From the NCBI GenBank assembly GCA_964415605.1, contig CAYQBA010000031.1:1-31561 (forward strand): a stretch of 31,561 nt of DNA. The letters are read 5' to 3'. Below, piece by piece: positions 23,187 through 31,304 of this stretch (the first letter of the stretch is position 1; every line of letters starts with the position of its first letter). A program made the translations under genes and the position numbers. Below the pieces are notes generated by a model. That model was not told the DNA's origin and did not search any database. It saw nothing but the letters and a program-made list of their open reading frames with translations. The stretch is from UCB3 sp964415605. GTDB taxonomy: Bacteria > Chloroflexota > Anaerolineae > Epilineales > Epilineaceae.

Positions 23187-24569
23187 TCATCCGCGTCGGC
23201 CCGCTGGAGCCGGCCCGTCGATTGCGTGCGACTTGAGCAGAAGCGGCAGGAAGATCTTGCCGCCGGGGGCCTGAGTGGCCGTCGGCGTCGCCACCGGTGT
23301 CCGGGCGGCGGAGGTTGCCGTGCCCGCCGCCGCCGTCGCGGCAAGGTCGGGCGTCGGTGTCGTCTCGTCCGTGGCCGTGGCGCTCGGAAGGCGCGTGGGC
23401 ATCAGCGAGGCGGTCGCCGTGGGCGTCGCGGTGCGCGGCTCGGGGGTCGCGGTGGGCGTGTCGGTCGGCGGCGCGTCGGCCGTGGGCGTGTAGGTTCCCC
23501 GCGTCCAGTCGGCCACCTGGCCCCACTCGAACGAGTCGACCCGCGCGGCGGCGCCGCCCGGCCCGCCGCTCAGGCGGAACAGCGCGCGGTCCGAGAGCCG
23601 CACCAGATACAGCCCCAGCATCTGCGTCACGCCGGGATCACGGGTCGGGGTAGGCTGGCCGATGGGTTCGAGGCCGTTCTCCTTGGTGTTGTAGATGAGG
23701 AGCCACCCGCCATCCGGCGACCAGCTCGCCGGGTTCGTGACGCCGGCGATGATCTCCTCGGTCGCGCCGCTGGCCACGTCCATGATCGTGAGCGTGCCGC
23801 GCCCGTACCCGTCGACGTTGCCATAGGTGACAAAGGCGATCCGCCGGCCATCCGGCGACCAGCGCGGGTTGCGCGCCGTGGCGCCTGCCTGCTCCCACAG
23901 CACGCGGTCGTCCGTGCCGTCGGCGGCGACGCTGCGCAGCGCCCACCACGCGTCGTCGTCGCCGGACGGCCGGGCCGCGTAGGCGATCCGGCGGCCATCC
24001 GGCGACCAATCGGGATCGCGCTCGTCGCGATCGGCCGTGTTCAGGAGCGTCCTTCCGCCGGCGGCCGACCACACGCGCAGGTCAAGGTCGCCCGGCCGGC
24101 CCCCGTCGTGCGCACCGGCGAACACGATGGCCTGGCCGGACGGGTCCCATGCCGGGTAGCCCGCCCCTTCGGCGTTGGCCGTGGCCACCGGTGTCGGCGT
24201 GCCGCCCGAGAACGGCATCCGCCAGATGAAGGCGCGGTCGCCGTCCTTGGTCAACGTCGTGAACACGATCTCGCGGCCATCCGGCGACCAGCGCGGCTGG
24301 TCTTCGCCCACGGGGTTGGCGTCGCGCGAGCTCGAGAGCCGCAGCTCGTTGGCCCCGTTGGCATCCGCCGCGTAGAGATCCCACGCGAAGGCCGTGGCGC
24401 GCGTGTAGACGAGGCGCCCCGGCAGCGGCGGCGGCTCCGGGATGCTCGCGGCGGCGGCGCCGGCCACAAGCGCGGTGGCGCCGACGAGCGCCGGCGGGGC
24501 GAGCACCTGGGCCCAACGGCCCCAGCGGGGGTGCGTCGGCCGCACCCGTGGCAGCAGTCGATCGTTCAT
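23187..24569 (-). CDS. Secreted PD40 (TolB-like) beta-propeller protein
   Basis: From ATG 24569 (MNDRLLPRV) the protein has 460 residues. Residues 20-45 form a signal or anchor helix (VLAPPALVGATALVAGAAAAS). Residues 50-345 carry five WD40-like PD40 blades (RWSPDGREIVF, AWDPSGQAIVF, DWSPDGRRIAY, RWSPDGRRIAF, SWSPDGGWLLIY), as in TolB. A Thr/Pro/Ala-rich linker of about 80 residues follows, a stalk typical of wall- or surface-attached proteins. The tail contains APGGKIFLPLLLKS and then 13 more residues. It is not a true TolB: there is no N-terminal TolB domain and no Tol-Pal genes nearby. Function is unknown, probably extracellular ligand binding. The upstream frame to 24725 is open but unlikely to be translated. 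Confidence 0.85.
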   Translation of the reverse strand: MNDRLLPRVRPTHPRWGRWAQVLAPPALVGATALVAGAAAASIPEPPPLPGRLVYTRATAFAWDLYAADANGANELRLSSSRDANPVGEDQPRWSPDGREIVFTTLTKDGDRAFIWRMPFSGGTPTPVATANAEGAGYPAWDPSGQAIVFAGAHDGGRPGDLDLRVWSAAGGRTLLNTADRDERDPDWSPDGRRIAYAARPSGDDDAWWALRSVAADGTDDRVLWEQAGATARNPRWSPDGRRIAFVTYGNVDGYGRGTLTIMDVASGATEEIIAGVTNPASWSPDGGWLLIYNTKENGLEPIGQPTPTRDPGVTQMLGLYLVRLSDRALFRLSGGPGGAAARVDSFEWGQVADWTRGTYTPTADAPPTDTPTATPEPRTATPTATASLMPTRLPSATATDETTPTPDLAATAAAGTATSAARTPVATPTATQAPGGKIFLPLLLKSHAIDGPAPAGRRG

Positions 24570-24642
24570 GCCGGCGTGATCCTGGGATGGGGTGACACGG
24601 GACGAGCAACGGCCCACGCCGGCCGGCGCGGGCCCTTGGCCC

Positions 24643-24651
24643 ATTGTAGCA
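24643..24651 (-). promoter_or_regulatory. Extended -10 promoter of the PD40 gene
   Basis: On minus, TGCTACAAT (24651-24643) is an extended -10 about 73 bp before ATG 24569. No good -35 is visible. It faces away from the adk promoter 45 bp to the right. Confidence 0.45.
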
Positions 24652-24672
24652 TGCACCCGGGCTGGGGACGGC

Positions 24673-24701
24673 TTCACGCCGGGCGGCGACAGCCCTATAA
24701 T
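24673..24701 (+). promoter_or_regulatory. Promoter of adk
   Basis: TTCACG (24673-24678), a 17-bp spacer and a perfect TATAAT (24696-24701) precede adk. Transcription would begin near 24708, about 49 nt before the chosen TTG start. Confidence 0.65.
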
Positions 24702-24756
24702 ATTTTGACGCGCCCGGAATCTCAAGATGGGCCAGCATCACCATAGGAGCACCCGT

Positions 24757-25434
24757 TTGAACGTTGTCTTGCTGGGCGCGCCGGGCTCCGGCAAGGGCAC
24801 CCAAGCGACGATCTTGACCGGCCGGCTCGGGCTGGCCCACGTGGCCACCGGCGACCTTTTCCGCCACCACCTGAGGGCGCGGACCGAGCTCGGTCGAGCG
24901 GTCGAGAGCTTCATGAACCGCGGCGCGCTCGTGCCGGACGACGTCACCATCGCCATGGTGCGCGAGCGGCTGGCCCAGCCCGACATCGCCGCCGGCGTGC
25001 TCTTCGATGGCTTCCCCCGCACCCTCGCCCAGGCGCACGCCCTCGACGAGCTCCTGGCAGGGATGGGCCAGCGGGTCGACCGGGCCGTGTACCTCGACGT
25101 ACCCGACGACGCCATCGTAGGCCGCCTGTCCGGCCGCCTGGTATGCCGGGAGTGCGAGGCGCCGTTTCATGTGGACGCCAAACCCTTCGCCACCTGCCCT
25201 CATACAAGGTGCTCCGGCGAGCACCTCGCCCGGCGTCCCGACGACGAGCCCGAGACCGTCCGCCGCCGCCTCGCCATCTTCCACCAACAGACGGCGCCGG
25301 TTGTCGAGCACTATCGCGCCGCCGGCATCCTGGTCTGCGTCGCGGGGCAAGGGCCCGTCGACGCCATCGGTCAGGCGATCCTCGATGCCGTTGGAGGCAT
25401 GGCCACGGGCGCGGCGGACACACGCCGCGCCTGA
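24757..25434 (+). CDS. adk: Adenylate kinase
   Basis: Adenylate kinase equilibrates ATP, AMP and ADP. I chose TTG 24757 because GGAG (24746-24749) lies 7 nt upstream and the protein then begins LNVVLLGAPGSGKGTQ, as in the family; ATG 24727 would add ten residues. Length is 225. The P-loop is GAPGSGKGT (7-15), the AMP site TGDLFR (31-36), and DGFPRT (84-89). The LID has Cys130, Cys133, Cys147 and Cys152. The zinc-LID form usually has C-x2-C-x16-C-x2-C, whereas here it is C-x2-C-x13-C-x4-C, so metal binding is uncertain. The catalytic RRPDDEPETVRRRL follows. It heads a three-gene run with a response regulator and a GNAT gene. Confidence 0.96.
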   Translation: MNVVLLGAPGSGKGTQATILTGRLGLAHVATGDLFRHHLRARTELGRAVESFMNRGALVPDDVTIAMVRERLAQPDIAAGVLFDGFPRTLAQAHALDELLAGMGQRVDRAVYLDVPDDAIVGRLSGRLVCRECEAPFHVDAKPFATCPHTRCSGEHLARRPDDEPETVRRRLAIFHQQTAPVVEHYRAAGILVCVAGQGPVDAIGQAILDAVGGMATGAADTRRA

Positions 25435-25444
25435 CCGGCTCGCG

Positions 25445-25810
25445 ATGGAGACCGTGCTGCTCGTCGAGGATGTGGCCGACAACGCCCGCCTGTTCGAGCG
25501 GATCCTACGGGCCTATGGGTTCGACGTGGTGCGCACCGAGGATGCCGCCAGCGGATTCCGGACCGCGGTCGCGGTCCATCCCGACATCATCCTGGTCGAC
25601 CTCGGCTTGCCGGACGTCGACGGGCTGACGCTCGTGAGCTGGCTCCGGCGAGTGCCCGAGCTCGCCCGGACACCGATCGTGGCCCTCACCGCGTGGCCGA
25701 GGGAGATCGTCAAGCACCTGGCGGAGGCCTACGGCTGTGACGGCTACATCAGCAAACCGATCAGCGCCACCCGCTTTGCGCACGATGTCGCCGAGTACCT
25801 CCGCCGCTGA
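25445..25810 (+). CDS. Single-domain response regulator (CheY-like receiver)
   Basis: The 121-residue protein is only a receiver domain with no output domain. It has all phosphotransfer residues: acidic pair Glu8-Asp9, phospho-acceptor Asp52 in ILVDLGLPDVDG, Thr82 in ALTAW, and Lys104 in YISKPI. Such proteins relay phosphate or act by protein contact. No histidine kinase lies in the window, so its partner is elsewhere. It starts 10 bp after adk and is 12 bp before the GNAT gene, so the three are likely cotranscribed. No clear Shine-Dalgarno was seen. Confidence 0.93.
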   Translation: METVLLVEDVADNARLFERILRAYGFDVVRTEDAASGFRTAVAVHPDIILVDLGLPDVDGLTLVSWLRRVPELARTPIVALTAWPREIVKHLAEAYGCDGYISKPISATRFAHDVAEYLRR

Positions 25811-25822
25811 CGGGGTGGAGCG

Positions 25823-26716
25823 ATGAGCGGAGGCGCGTCCCCGGCCGCTCTGCAAGGGCCCGCCTGCGCCCTCGTGCCATGCAGCCGGTATGGCATCGAG
25901 ATCCTCACCGACGCCTATAACCAGACGCGGGTGGACTACCTGATCCCGATGCCGATGAACGCCGAGCGGCTGCGGGAGTACATCGCGATCTACGACGTGG
26001 ACCTCGACCGCTCGCTGGTGGCGGTCGACGGCGGCCGGATCCTGGGGCTCGGCATGTTGGGCCTGCGTCCCGACCGGGCTTGGATCACCCGCCTCGGGGT
26101 GCTGCCCACCCGACGCCGGCGTGGCGTGGGCGAGACGATCGTCCAAGCGCTCCTGGCGGAAGCCGACGCCGCCGGACAGGGCGACGTGGTGCTCGAGGTC
26201 ATCGTGCGCAACGATCCGGCCCATGCGCTGTTCGTCAAGTGCGGCTTCGTGCCGCGGCGCGAGCTCGTCGTGCTGCGCCGCCCGCCGATGCCGCCGCCGT
26301 GCGCGGCGGAGTTGGACGCTGCCGGTGCCGCGGTGCGCTGGCTGGCTCCCGCCGAGGCCCGAAGGTTGGCGGCGACCGGCGACCCGGTCCGCCCGTGGAC
26401 CAACGCGGCCGAGACGCTCGGCCATGTCCCCGACGTCATCGGATTGCGCGTCGACCTCACGGGCACCGGTGCCGGCTGGCTGATCTGCCGCCGCCAGCAC
26501 TACTACCTCTCCCACATCGTGATCCACACCGAAAGCGGCGATCCCCGGGCGGTCGCCCGCGTGCTCCTGGGCGCGCTCCATCGCGCGCACCCCGACCTCG
26601 ACACTCACGCGGAGAACATCACGTCCGACGACCCGCACCTCGCAGCGTTCGCCGCCGCGGGCTACATCGAGTCGTTCCGCCGCATCGAGATGGTCCGCAG
26701 GTCCGAGACGAGCTGA
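25823..26716 (+). CDS. GNAT-family N-acetyltransferase, two-domain
   Basis: The 297-residue protein has a GNAT acetyl-CoA fold in residues 25-155: motif A is ITRLGVLPTRRRRGVGETIV (88-107), with the pyrophosphate-binding RRGVG, then VLEVIVRNDPAHALFVKCGF (motif B) and a FVPRRELVVLRR strand. The second half (about 160-297) looks like a degenerate or partner GNAT domain, with HPDLDTHAENITSDDPHLAAFAAAGY near the end resembling a motif-B helix. The substrate is unknown. It is third in the adk run, behind a GTGGAG sequence very close to the ATG. Convergent with the next gene. Confidence 0.88.
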   Translation: MSGGASPAALQGPACALVPCSRYGIEILTDAYNQTRVDYLIPMPMNAERLREYIAIYDVDLDRSLVAVDGGRILGLGMLGLRPDRAWITRLGVLPTRRRRGVGETIVQALLAEADAAGQGDVVLEVIVRNDPAHALFVKCGFVPRRELVVLRRPPMPPPCAAELDAAGAAVRWLAPAEARRLAATGDPVRPWTNAAETLGHVPDVIGLRVDLTGTGAGWLICRRQHYYLSHIVIHTESGDPRAVARVLLGALHRAHPDLDTHAENITSDDPHLAAFAAAGYIESFRRIEMVRRSETS

Positions 26717-26787
26717 GGAGGCCGCGGGATCATCGTCACCATCGCCGCCGCCCTCGTCGTTGCCGATGTGGGCATCCGCCGCGCGGG

Positions 26788-27336
26788 TCAGCGGCCGGCG
26801 TTGGAGAGGGCCGCCAGGATCGCCGCCCCGTACAGCGACAGCAGCGCCACGATGAAGCAGATGAACAGCGCCCCGGTCCCGATGCCCAGCCACGCGTGCA
26901 TCCGCGCGCGGGCGGGGTTCAAGGCGCGATCCGCATGGCGCAAGGCCACGGCCCCGGCAACGAGCCCCACCACCGGCGCGATGCAGCTGGCGCCCGGGAT
27001 GCACGAGAGCACCAACGTCCCGACCCCCGCCAGCATTGCGACGAAGGCCGTGAAGTCCTGTTCGTTGCCGGCATAGGTTGGCGTGAGCGCCACTGCCGGA
27101 GCCGCGGGCGTGAGCGGCGCGGTGAAGAAGGGGTCGTCGGCGATGGCCGGGGCGCCGGACGACGCCTCGGCTGGCACGGGCTCGATCAGGGGAGACCCGC
27201 CGCCCGGTGACGTCAGGGCGGCCGACCCTGGCAGGCCACCGGTGAGCGTCGGCGGGTCTTGGGCTGGAGCAGGCGGCTCCGGGGACGGTGGCGGCGCGGC
27301 CGGCGACGCTTCATCCGAGGGACGGTTGTCTTCCAC
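26788..27336 (-). CDS. Small membrane protein, DUF4190-like
   Basis: GTG 27336 was chosen because GGAG lies 6 nt upstream, giving 182 residues (MEDNRPSDEAS start). Residues 1-90 are disordered and rich in Pro/Ala/Ser/Thr. Two transmembrane helices follow: VAMLAGVGTLVLSCIPGASC leading into APVVGLVAGAVALRHA, and AWLGIGTGALFICFIVALLS. The pattern (helix, short loop with ALRHADRA, GxGxG helix) fits DUF4190 membrane proteins of unknown function. The gene is divergent from valS with its own promoter. Confidence 0.75.
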   Translation of the reverse strand: MEDNRPSDEASPAAPPPSPEPPAPAQDPPTLTGGLPGSAALTSPGGGSPLIEPVPAEASSGAPAIADDPFFTAPLTPAAPAVALTPTYAGNEQDFTAFVAMLAGVGTLVLSCIPGASCIAPVVGLVAGAVALRHADRALNPARARMHAWLGIGTGALFICFIVALLSLYGAAILAALSNAGR

Positions 27337-27381
27337 GCACGTCTCCTGTGGGCGAGGGCACTCTGGTCGACACGGGTGCGT

Positions 27382-27410
27382 ATCATATGCAGCCGCGCGC
27401 CGTTGCGCAA
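27382..27410 (-). promoter_or_regulatory. Promoter of the DUF4190-like gene
   Basis: On minus, TTGCGC (27410-27405), a 17-bp spacer and TATGAT (27387-27382) lie 46 bp upstream of GTG 27336, with GGAG between. Confidence 0.55.
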
Positions 27411-27539
27411 GCACCCCGGTCGGGCACGGCCCGGCGGCAACGGCGACATGGGATCCGGGCTTGATGTCCCGCTCGCGTTCGCCCGGGCCCAGTGGCGGGG
27501 ACAGCGGCCGGTGATTCCGCCGGCCGGGCCGCGTTGCCC

Positions 27540-27545
27540 TATAAT
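27540..27545 (+). promoter_or_regulatory. -10 box of valS
   Basis: A perfect TATAAT lies 65 bp before the valS ATG. The -35 zone is GC-rich without a match. The leader of about 60 nt is too short for a T-box, and no T-box motif is seen. Confidence 0.5.
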
Positions 27546-27610
27546 CGCCCGACGGCGGGCACAGGCCGGCCAACGCAGCATCCACCTGACACCAGGATGG
27601 GACCGAATCG

Positions 27611-30600
27611 ATGCAGACCGAGCCGACGCCCGCGGCCTCCGCCGCCGCGACGATCCCCAAGCAGTACGCCCCCTCAGACATCGAGCCCGCCATGTTCGCC
27701 CGCTGGCTCGACGATCACGCCTTCCGAGCCATGCCCGACGGGCGCGAGGAGCGCTACGTCATCATGATGCCCCTGCCCAACGTCACCGGGGCGCTGCACA
27801 TGGGCCACGCCATGGACAACGTGATGCAGGACCTGTTGATCCGTTGGCACCGGATGCGCGGCGACAACACGCTCTGGATGGCCGGCACCGACCACGCGGG
27901 GATCGCGACCCAGGCCGTCGTCGAGAAGCGCCTCCTGGAGCTGGAAGGCAAGACCCGGCACGACATCGGGCGCGACGCCCTCGTGCAACGGATCTGGGAC
28001 TGGAAGGACCAGTACCAGAAGCGCATCGTGGCGCAGCAGCAGCGGATGGGCTGCAGCTGCGACTGGGAGCGCCAGCGCTTCACGATGGACGCCGTGTGCT
28101 CGCGCGCCGTGCGGTGGACGTTCTTCAACCTGTTTCGCGATGGGCTGATCTACCGCGGCAACCGCCTGGTCAACTGGGACACGTACCTCCAGACGGCCGT
28201 GTCGGACGACGAGATCGTCTACGAGAGCGTGTCCGGTTTCTTCTGGCACCTGCGCTACCCGGTGATCGACCCCCAGCCGGGTGAGCCGACGCACGTGGTG
28301 GTGGCCACCACGCGCCCCGAGACCATGCTCGGCGACACGGCTGTGGCGTGCCACCCCGACCCGGCCGCGGCGCTGGACGGCCTCATCGCGGCGGCGCGCG
28401 CCAAGGCCGCCAGCGGGCCGGCCCGGGATCGCGCCGCCGCCGAGGCTGCGCTTGCCGAGCTCGAGCACCGGCGCGCGGTGCACCTGCCACACCTCGAGGC
28501 GCTGACCGCGATGGCACGCGCCGGCCGCCATGTGTTGCTGCCGCTTGCCAACCGGCCGATCCCCATCATCGCCGACGCCTGGGCCAAGCCCGACCTCGGC
28601 AGCGGCGTCGTGAAGATCACCCCGGGGCACGATCCGAACGACTACCAGGTCTGGCAGCGGCAGCGCGGCCGGATCGGCATCATCAACCTCCTCAACGCCG
28701 ACGGCACGCTCAACGCAAACGCCGGCCCTTATGCCGGCATGGACCGCTTCGCCGCCCGCGATGCGGTCGCGCGCGATCTCGAAGCGCAAGGCCTCCTCGA
28801 AAACAAGGAAGCCCGCGAGACCGAGATCGGCCACTCTGATCGCTCGGGCACGCCGATCGAGCCCTACCTGTCCGAGCAGTGGTTCGTGCGGATGGGCGAC
28901 CTGCCGGGCGGCATCTTGTTCGGGCAGGGCACGCCGCGCGCCTTCCGGGGCGCCGGTTTGGCCCAGGCGGCCATTGACGCCGTCGCCGGCGAGTGGCGAT
29001 CGCCCACGGGCCGCAAGGTCGGCTTCCACCCCGACCCCGACCGCTACGCCAGCACGTATCTGAGCTGGCTGGGCGAGAAGCGCGACTGGTGCATCAGCCG
29101 GCAGCTCTGGTGGGGTCACCGGATCCCGATCTGGTCGCTCCGCGCGGAGGGCCCCGATCTGGCCCGAATCGTCGACGCGCTCCGCCCGTGGCTGCGGCGC
29201 GCCGACGTGTGCGCTGCCGTCGGGGGCCCCGACGGCGGAAGCCTGTCCCTCACCGGCGACACACCGCTGGCCGAGATCGCGCGGTTCGCCGCTGCGGGAG
29301 GCGCCGGTCCGGGCACGACCACTGGGACGGGCGGCGCCGGCGGGGCCGACGCGCCGGCGTCCAGCGCGCACGTCGAGATCCTCGCCTGCCTGCGGGACGA
29401 GACCGCCGACGCGGCCGTGGCCGCCGGGCTCGAGGCGCTCGGCTTCGCCCGCGATCCTGACGTGCTCGACACCTGGTTCTCCAGCGGCGTGTGGCCCCAC
29501 AGCACCCTCGGCTGGCCCGATCCCGCCACGGCCGCGGTCGAGGCCGGGCAGCTCCCGCTCGGCCCGGAGGGCGACGGCCCGGCCCCGCTCGACTACTACT
29601 ATCCCGGCAGCTGTCTGGTCACGGGCCGCGACATCATCACGCTGTGGGTGGCGCGCATGGTGCTGCTCGGGCTCTACAACCTCGGCGATGTGCCGTTCAC
29701 CGACGTGTTCATCCACGCCAACATCCTGGACGGCAAGGGCGAGCGAATGAGCAAGTCCAAGGGCAACGGCATCGACCCGGTCGACATCATCGAGCGCTAC
29801 GGCGCCGACGCGATGCGGTTCGTGCTGTGCGAGATGCAGACCGGCACGCAGGACATCCGGCTGCCCGTCCAGGCCATCTCGCCGTACACCGGCCAGGTCA
29901 TCGACCTGGCGTCGGCGAAGCATGGCCGGAGCATCTTCACCTACCTCGACCCGGCGACCGGTCAGGAGTTCGACGTCCTGGGGACCATGCCCGACGTCCC
30001 CCCGGCCAAGCTGATCAGCGATCGGTTCCTGGTCGGGCGCAACTTCTGCAACAAGCTCTGGAACGCCATGCGCTTTGCCCTGATCAACCTCGACGGGGCC
30101 GAATCGGGCGCGGCGTTCGTGCCGCTGGACCCGGCGCGCCTGGCACCCGAGGATCGCTGGATCCTCAGCCGGCTCGCCCGGTCGACCGCCGCGGTCGACC
30201 GGGCGCTGGCGGCCTACAACCCGTCGGCGGCGATCGACGCCGCGCGGGACTTTTTCTGGAACGACCTGTGCGATTGGTATCTCGAGCTCATCAAGCCGCG
30301 GATGGACGACCCGGCCGACGCTTCGGTCGCGCGCCAGGTGCTGGCGACCGCGCTCGACCAGACGCTGCGCCTGCTCCATCCGTTCGTCCCGTTCATCACG
30401 GAGGCCCTGTGGGAGCGCCTGAACCATCTCGCCCCGGCCCGCGGGATCCTCGCCGCCCTGCCGCCGGCCGCGCGGCTCGTCGGCGCGGCGTGGCCGGCCC
30501 CCGAGCCCGGCTGGCTGGATGAGGCCGTCGAAGCGCGCGTGGCGTTCTGCCAGGAGGTCGTGCGCGCCATCCGCGACGTGCGCAACCAGCACAACGTGCC

Positions 30601-30997
30601 GCCCGCGCGCAAGGTCGACATCGCCGTCAAGGCGATCGGCGACGGCGCTGCCGTCCTGACCGACCTGCGTTCGATCGTCACGCGCGCGGCCGGAGTGGAC
30701 ACGATGAACGTGGCCGCCAACGTGACGCGCGCCGCCGGCGGCGCCGTGGCGGTGGTACGCGACGCGGAAGTCCACGTGGCGGGCGTCGTCGACGTGATGC
30801 AAGAGCGAGCGCGCCTGAGGCGCCAGCGAGAGGGCCTCGCCGGCCGGGTTGCCGGCGTTCGTGGCCGGCTGGGCAACGAGGCGTTCGTCAGTCGCGCCAA
30901 GCCCGAGGTGGTCGCCCGCGAGCAGGCGATGCTGGCGGATCTCGAGCAGCAGCTCGAGGCGGTCGATGGCGCCTTGGTCGCCCTCGGGCCAGACTGA
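27611..30997 (+). CDS. valS: Valyl-tRNA synthetase (enlarged)
   Basis: ValRS charges tRNA-Val and edits threonine mischarging. At 1128 residues it is longer than the usual bacterial 870-950. The class I HIGH motif is in PLPNVTGALHMGHAMDN (HMGH 63-66). The KMSKS loop is GERMSKSKGN (MSKSK 713-717). The editing domain includes TTRPETMLGDTAVA and TPGHDPNDYQVW. Extra segments are visible: about 50 residues (256-305) inside the editing domain, about 100 residues (511-615) replacing the usual zinc-binding Cys segment before DVLDTWFSSG, and about 40 residues (758-798) between GTQDIRLPV and GRNFCNKLWNA. The C-terminal tRNA-arm coiled coil (QERARLRRQREGLAGRVAGV onward) is complete. ATG 27611 lacks a clear Shine-Dalgarno. 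The gene is followed by a strong hairpin shared with the cold-shock gene. Confidence 0.97.
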   Translation: MQTEPTPAASAAATIPKQYAPSDIEPAMFARWLDDHAFRAMPDGREERYVIMMPLPNVTGALHMGHAMDNVMQDLLIRWHRMRGDNTLWMAGTDHAGIATQAVVEKRLLELEGKTRHDIGRDALVQRIWDWKDQYQKRIVAQQQRMGCSCDWERQRFTMDAVCSRAVRWTFFNLFRDGLIYRGNRLVNWDTYLQTAVSDDEIVYESVSGFFWHLRYPVIDPQPGEPTHVVVATTRPETMLGDTAVACHPDPAAALDGLIAAARAKAASGPARDRAAAEAALAELEHRRAVHLPHLEALTAMARAGRHVLLPLANRPIPIIADAWAKPDLGSGVVKITPGHDPNDYQVWQRQRGRIGIINLLNADGTLNANAGPYAGMDRFAARDAVARDLEAQGLLENKEARETEIGHSDRSGTPIEPYLSEQWFVRMGDLPGGILFGQGTPRAFRGAGLAQAAIDAVAGEWRSPTGRKVGFHPDPDRYASTYLSWLGEKRDWCISRQLWWGHRIPIWSLRAEGPDLARIVDALRPWLRRADVCAAVGGPDGGSLSLTGDTPLAEIARFAAAGGAGPGTTTGTGGAGGADAPASSAHVEILACLRDETADAAVAAGLEALGFARDPDVLDTWFSSGVWPHSTLGWPDPATAAVEAGQLPLGPEGDGPAPLDYYYPGSCLVTGRDIITLWVARMVLLGLYNLGDVPFTDVFIHANILDGKGERMSKSKGNGIDPVDIIERYGADAMRFVLCEMQTGTQDIRLPVQAISPYTGQVIDLASAKHGRSIFTYLDPATGQEFDVLGTMPDVPPAKLISDRFLVGRNFCNKLWNAMRFALINLDGAESGAAFVPLDPARLAPEDRWILSRLARSTAAVDRALAAYNPSAAIDAARDFFWNDLCDWYLELIKPRMDDPADASVARQVLATALDQTLRLLHPFVPFITEALWERLNHLAPARGILAALPPAARLVGAAWPAPEPGWLDEAVEARVAFCQEVVRAIRDVRNQHNVPPARKVDIAVKAIGDGAAVLTDLRSIVTRAAGVDTMNVAANVTRAAGGAVAVVRDAEVHVAGVVDVMQERARLRRQREGLAGRVAGVRGRLGNEAFVSRAKPEVVAREQAMLADLEQQLEAVDGALVALGPD

Positions 30998-31004
30998 TCC
31001 GGAC

Positions 31005-31044
31005 AGGAAAAGCAACGCGCCAGGCCGTTCGGCCTGGCGCGTTG
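31005..31044 (-). terminator. Rho-independent terminator of the cold-shock gene (possibly bidirectional)
   Basis: CAACGCGCCAGGCC (31013-31026) pairs perfectly over 14 bp with GGCCTGGCGCGTTG (31031-31044) around a 4-nt loop. Read on minus it follows the cold-shock stop by 41 nt and is followed by GCTTTTCC, a short T-run. On plus, 15 nt after the valS stop, the T-run is missing, so termination of valS would be weaker. Confidence 0.85.
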
Positions 31045-31085
31045 ACGTCGAGCCCAGGCAGCGTCACCGCCGCCCGGGCATCGAT

Positions 31086-31304
31086 CTAGATGCGGGCGAC
31101 GTTGGTGGCGCGCGGGCCCTTCGGCCCGACCTCGACGTCGAACATCACGCGATCGCCCTCGTTCAGGTTGCGGAACGACTCGTCGGTCTTGATCGCGCTG
31201 AAGTGCACGAACACGTCACGCTGACCGTCGTCCCGGCTGATGAACCCGAAGCCCTTCTGGGTGTTGAACCACTTGACTTCGCCGGTAAGCTGCGTCTCAT
31301 TCAT
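31086..31304 (-). CDS. Cold-shock domain protein (CspA family)
   Basis: The 72-residue protein is one OB-fold cold-shock domain that binds single-stranded RNA or DNA and melts RNA structure. RNP1 is KGFGFI (17-22) and RNP2 is VFVHF (31-35). The start TGEVKWFN and the ending GPKGPRATNVARI are typical. ATG 31304 is preceded by AAGGAGA, whose core lies about 11 nt away, longer than usual. The gene has a strong promoter, a leader of about 200 nt with stable hairpins, and a clear terminator. It is convergent with valS. Several csp paralogues exist in most genomes, so no letter is given. Confidence 0.96.
   Translation of the reverse strand: MNETQLTGEVKWFNTQKGFGFISRDDGQRDVFVHFSAIKTDESFRNLNEGDRVMFDVEVGPKGPRATNVARI

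Noticed and set aside
23700..24290. Recurring CATCCGGCGACCA motif suggesting a repeat array
   Set aside because: It is the antisense of codons for WSPDG in the PD40 blades; spacing follows protein repeats, not CRISPR spacers.
26717..26787. Small gene between the convergent GNAT and DUF4190-like genes
   Set aside because: 71 bp only, no start with ribosome binding site and no hairpin of note.
27546..27610. T-box riboswitch before valS
   Set aside because: Leader of about 60 nt is too short and lacks the conserved T-box sequence.
27674..31015. Open frame of over 1100 codons on minus opposite valS
   Set aside because: Low-complexity Arg/Gly/Val/Asp composition typical of an antisense frame in high-GC DNA, and valS is unmistakable on plus.
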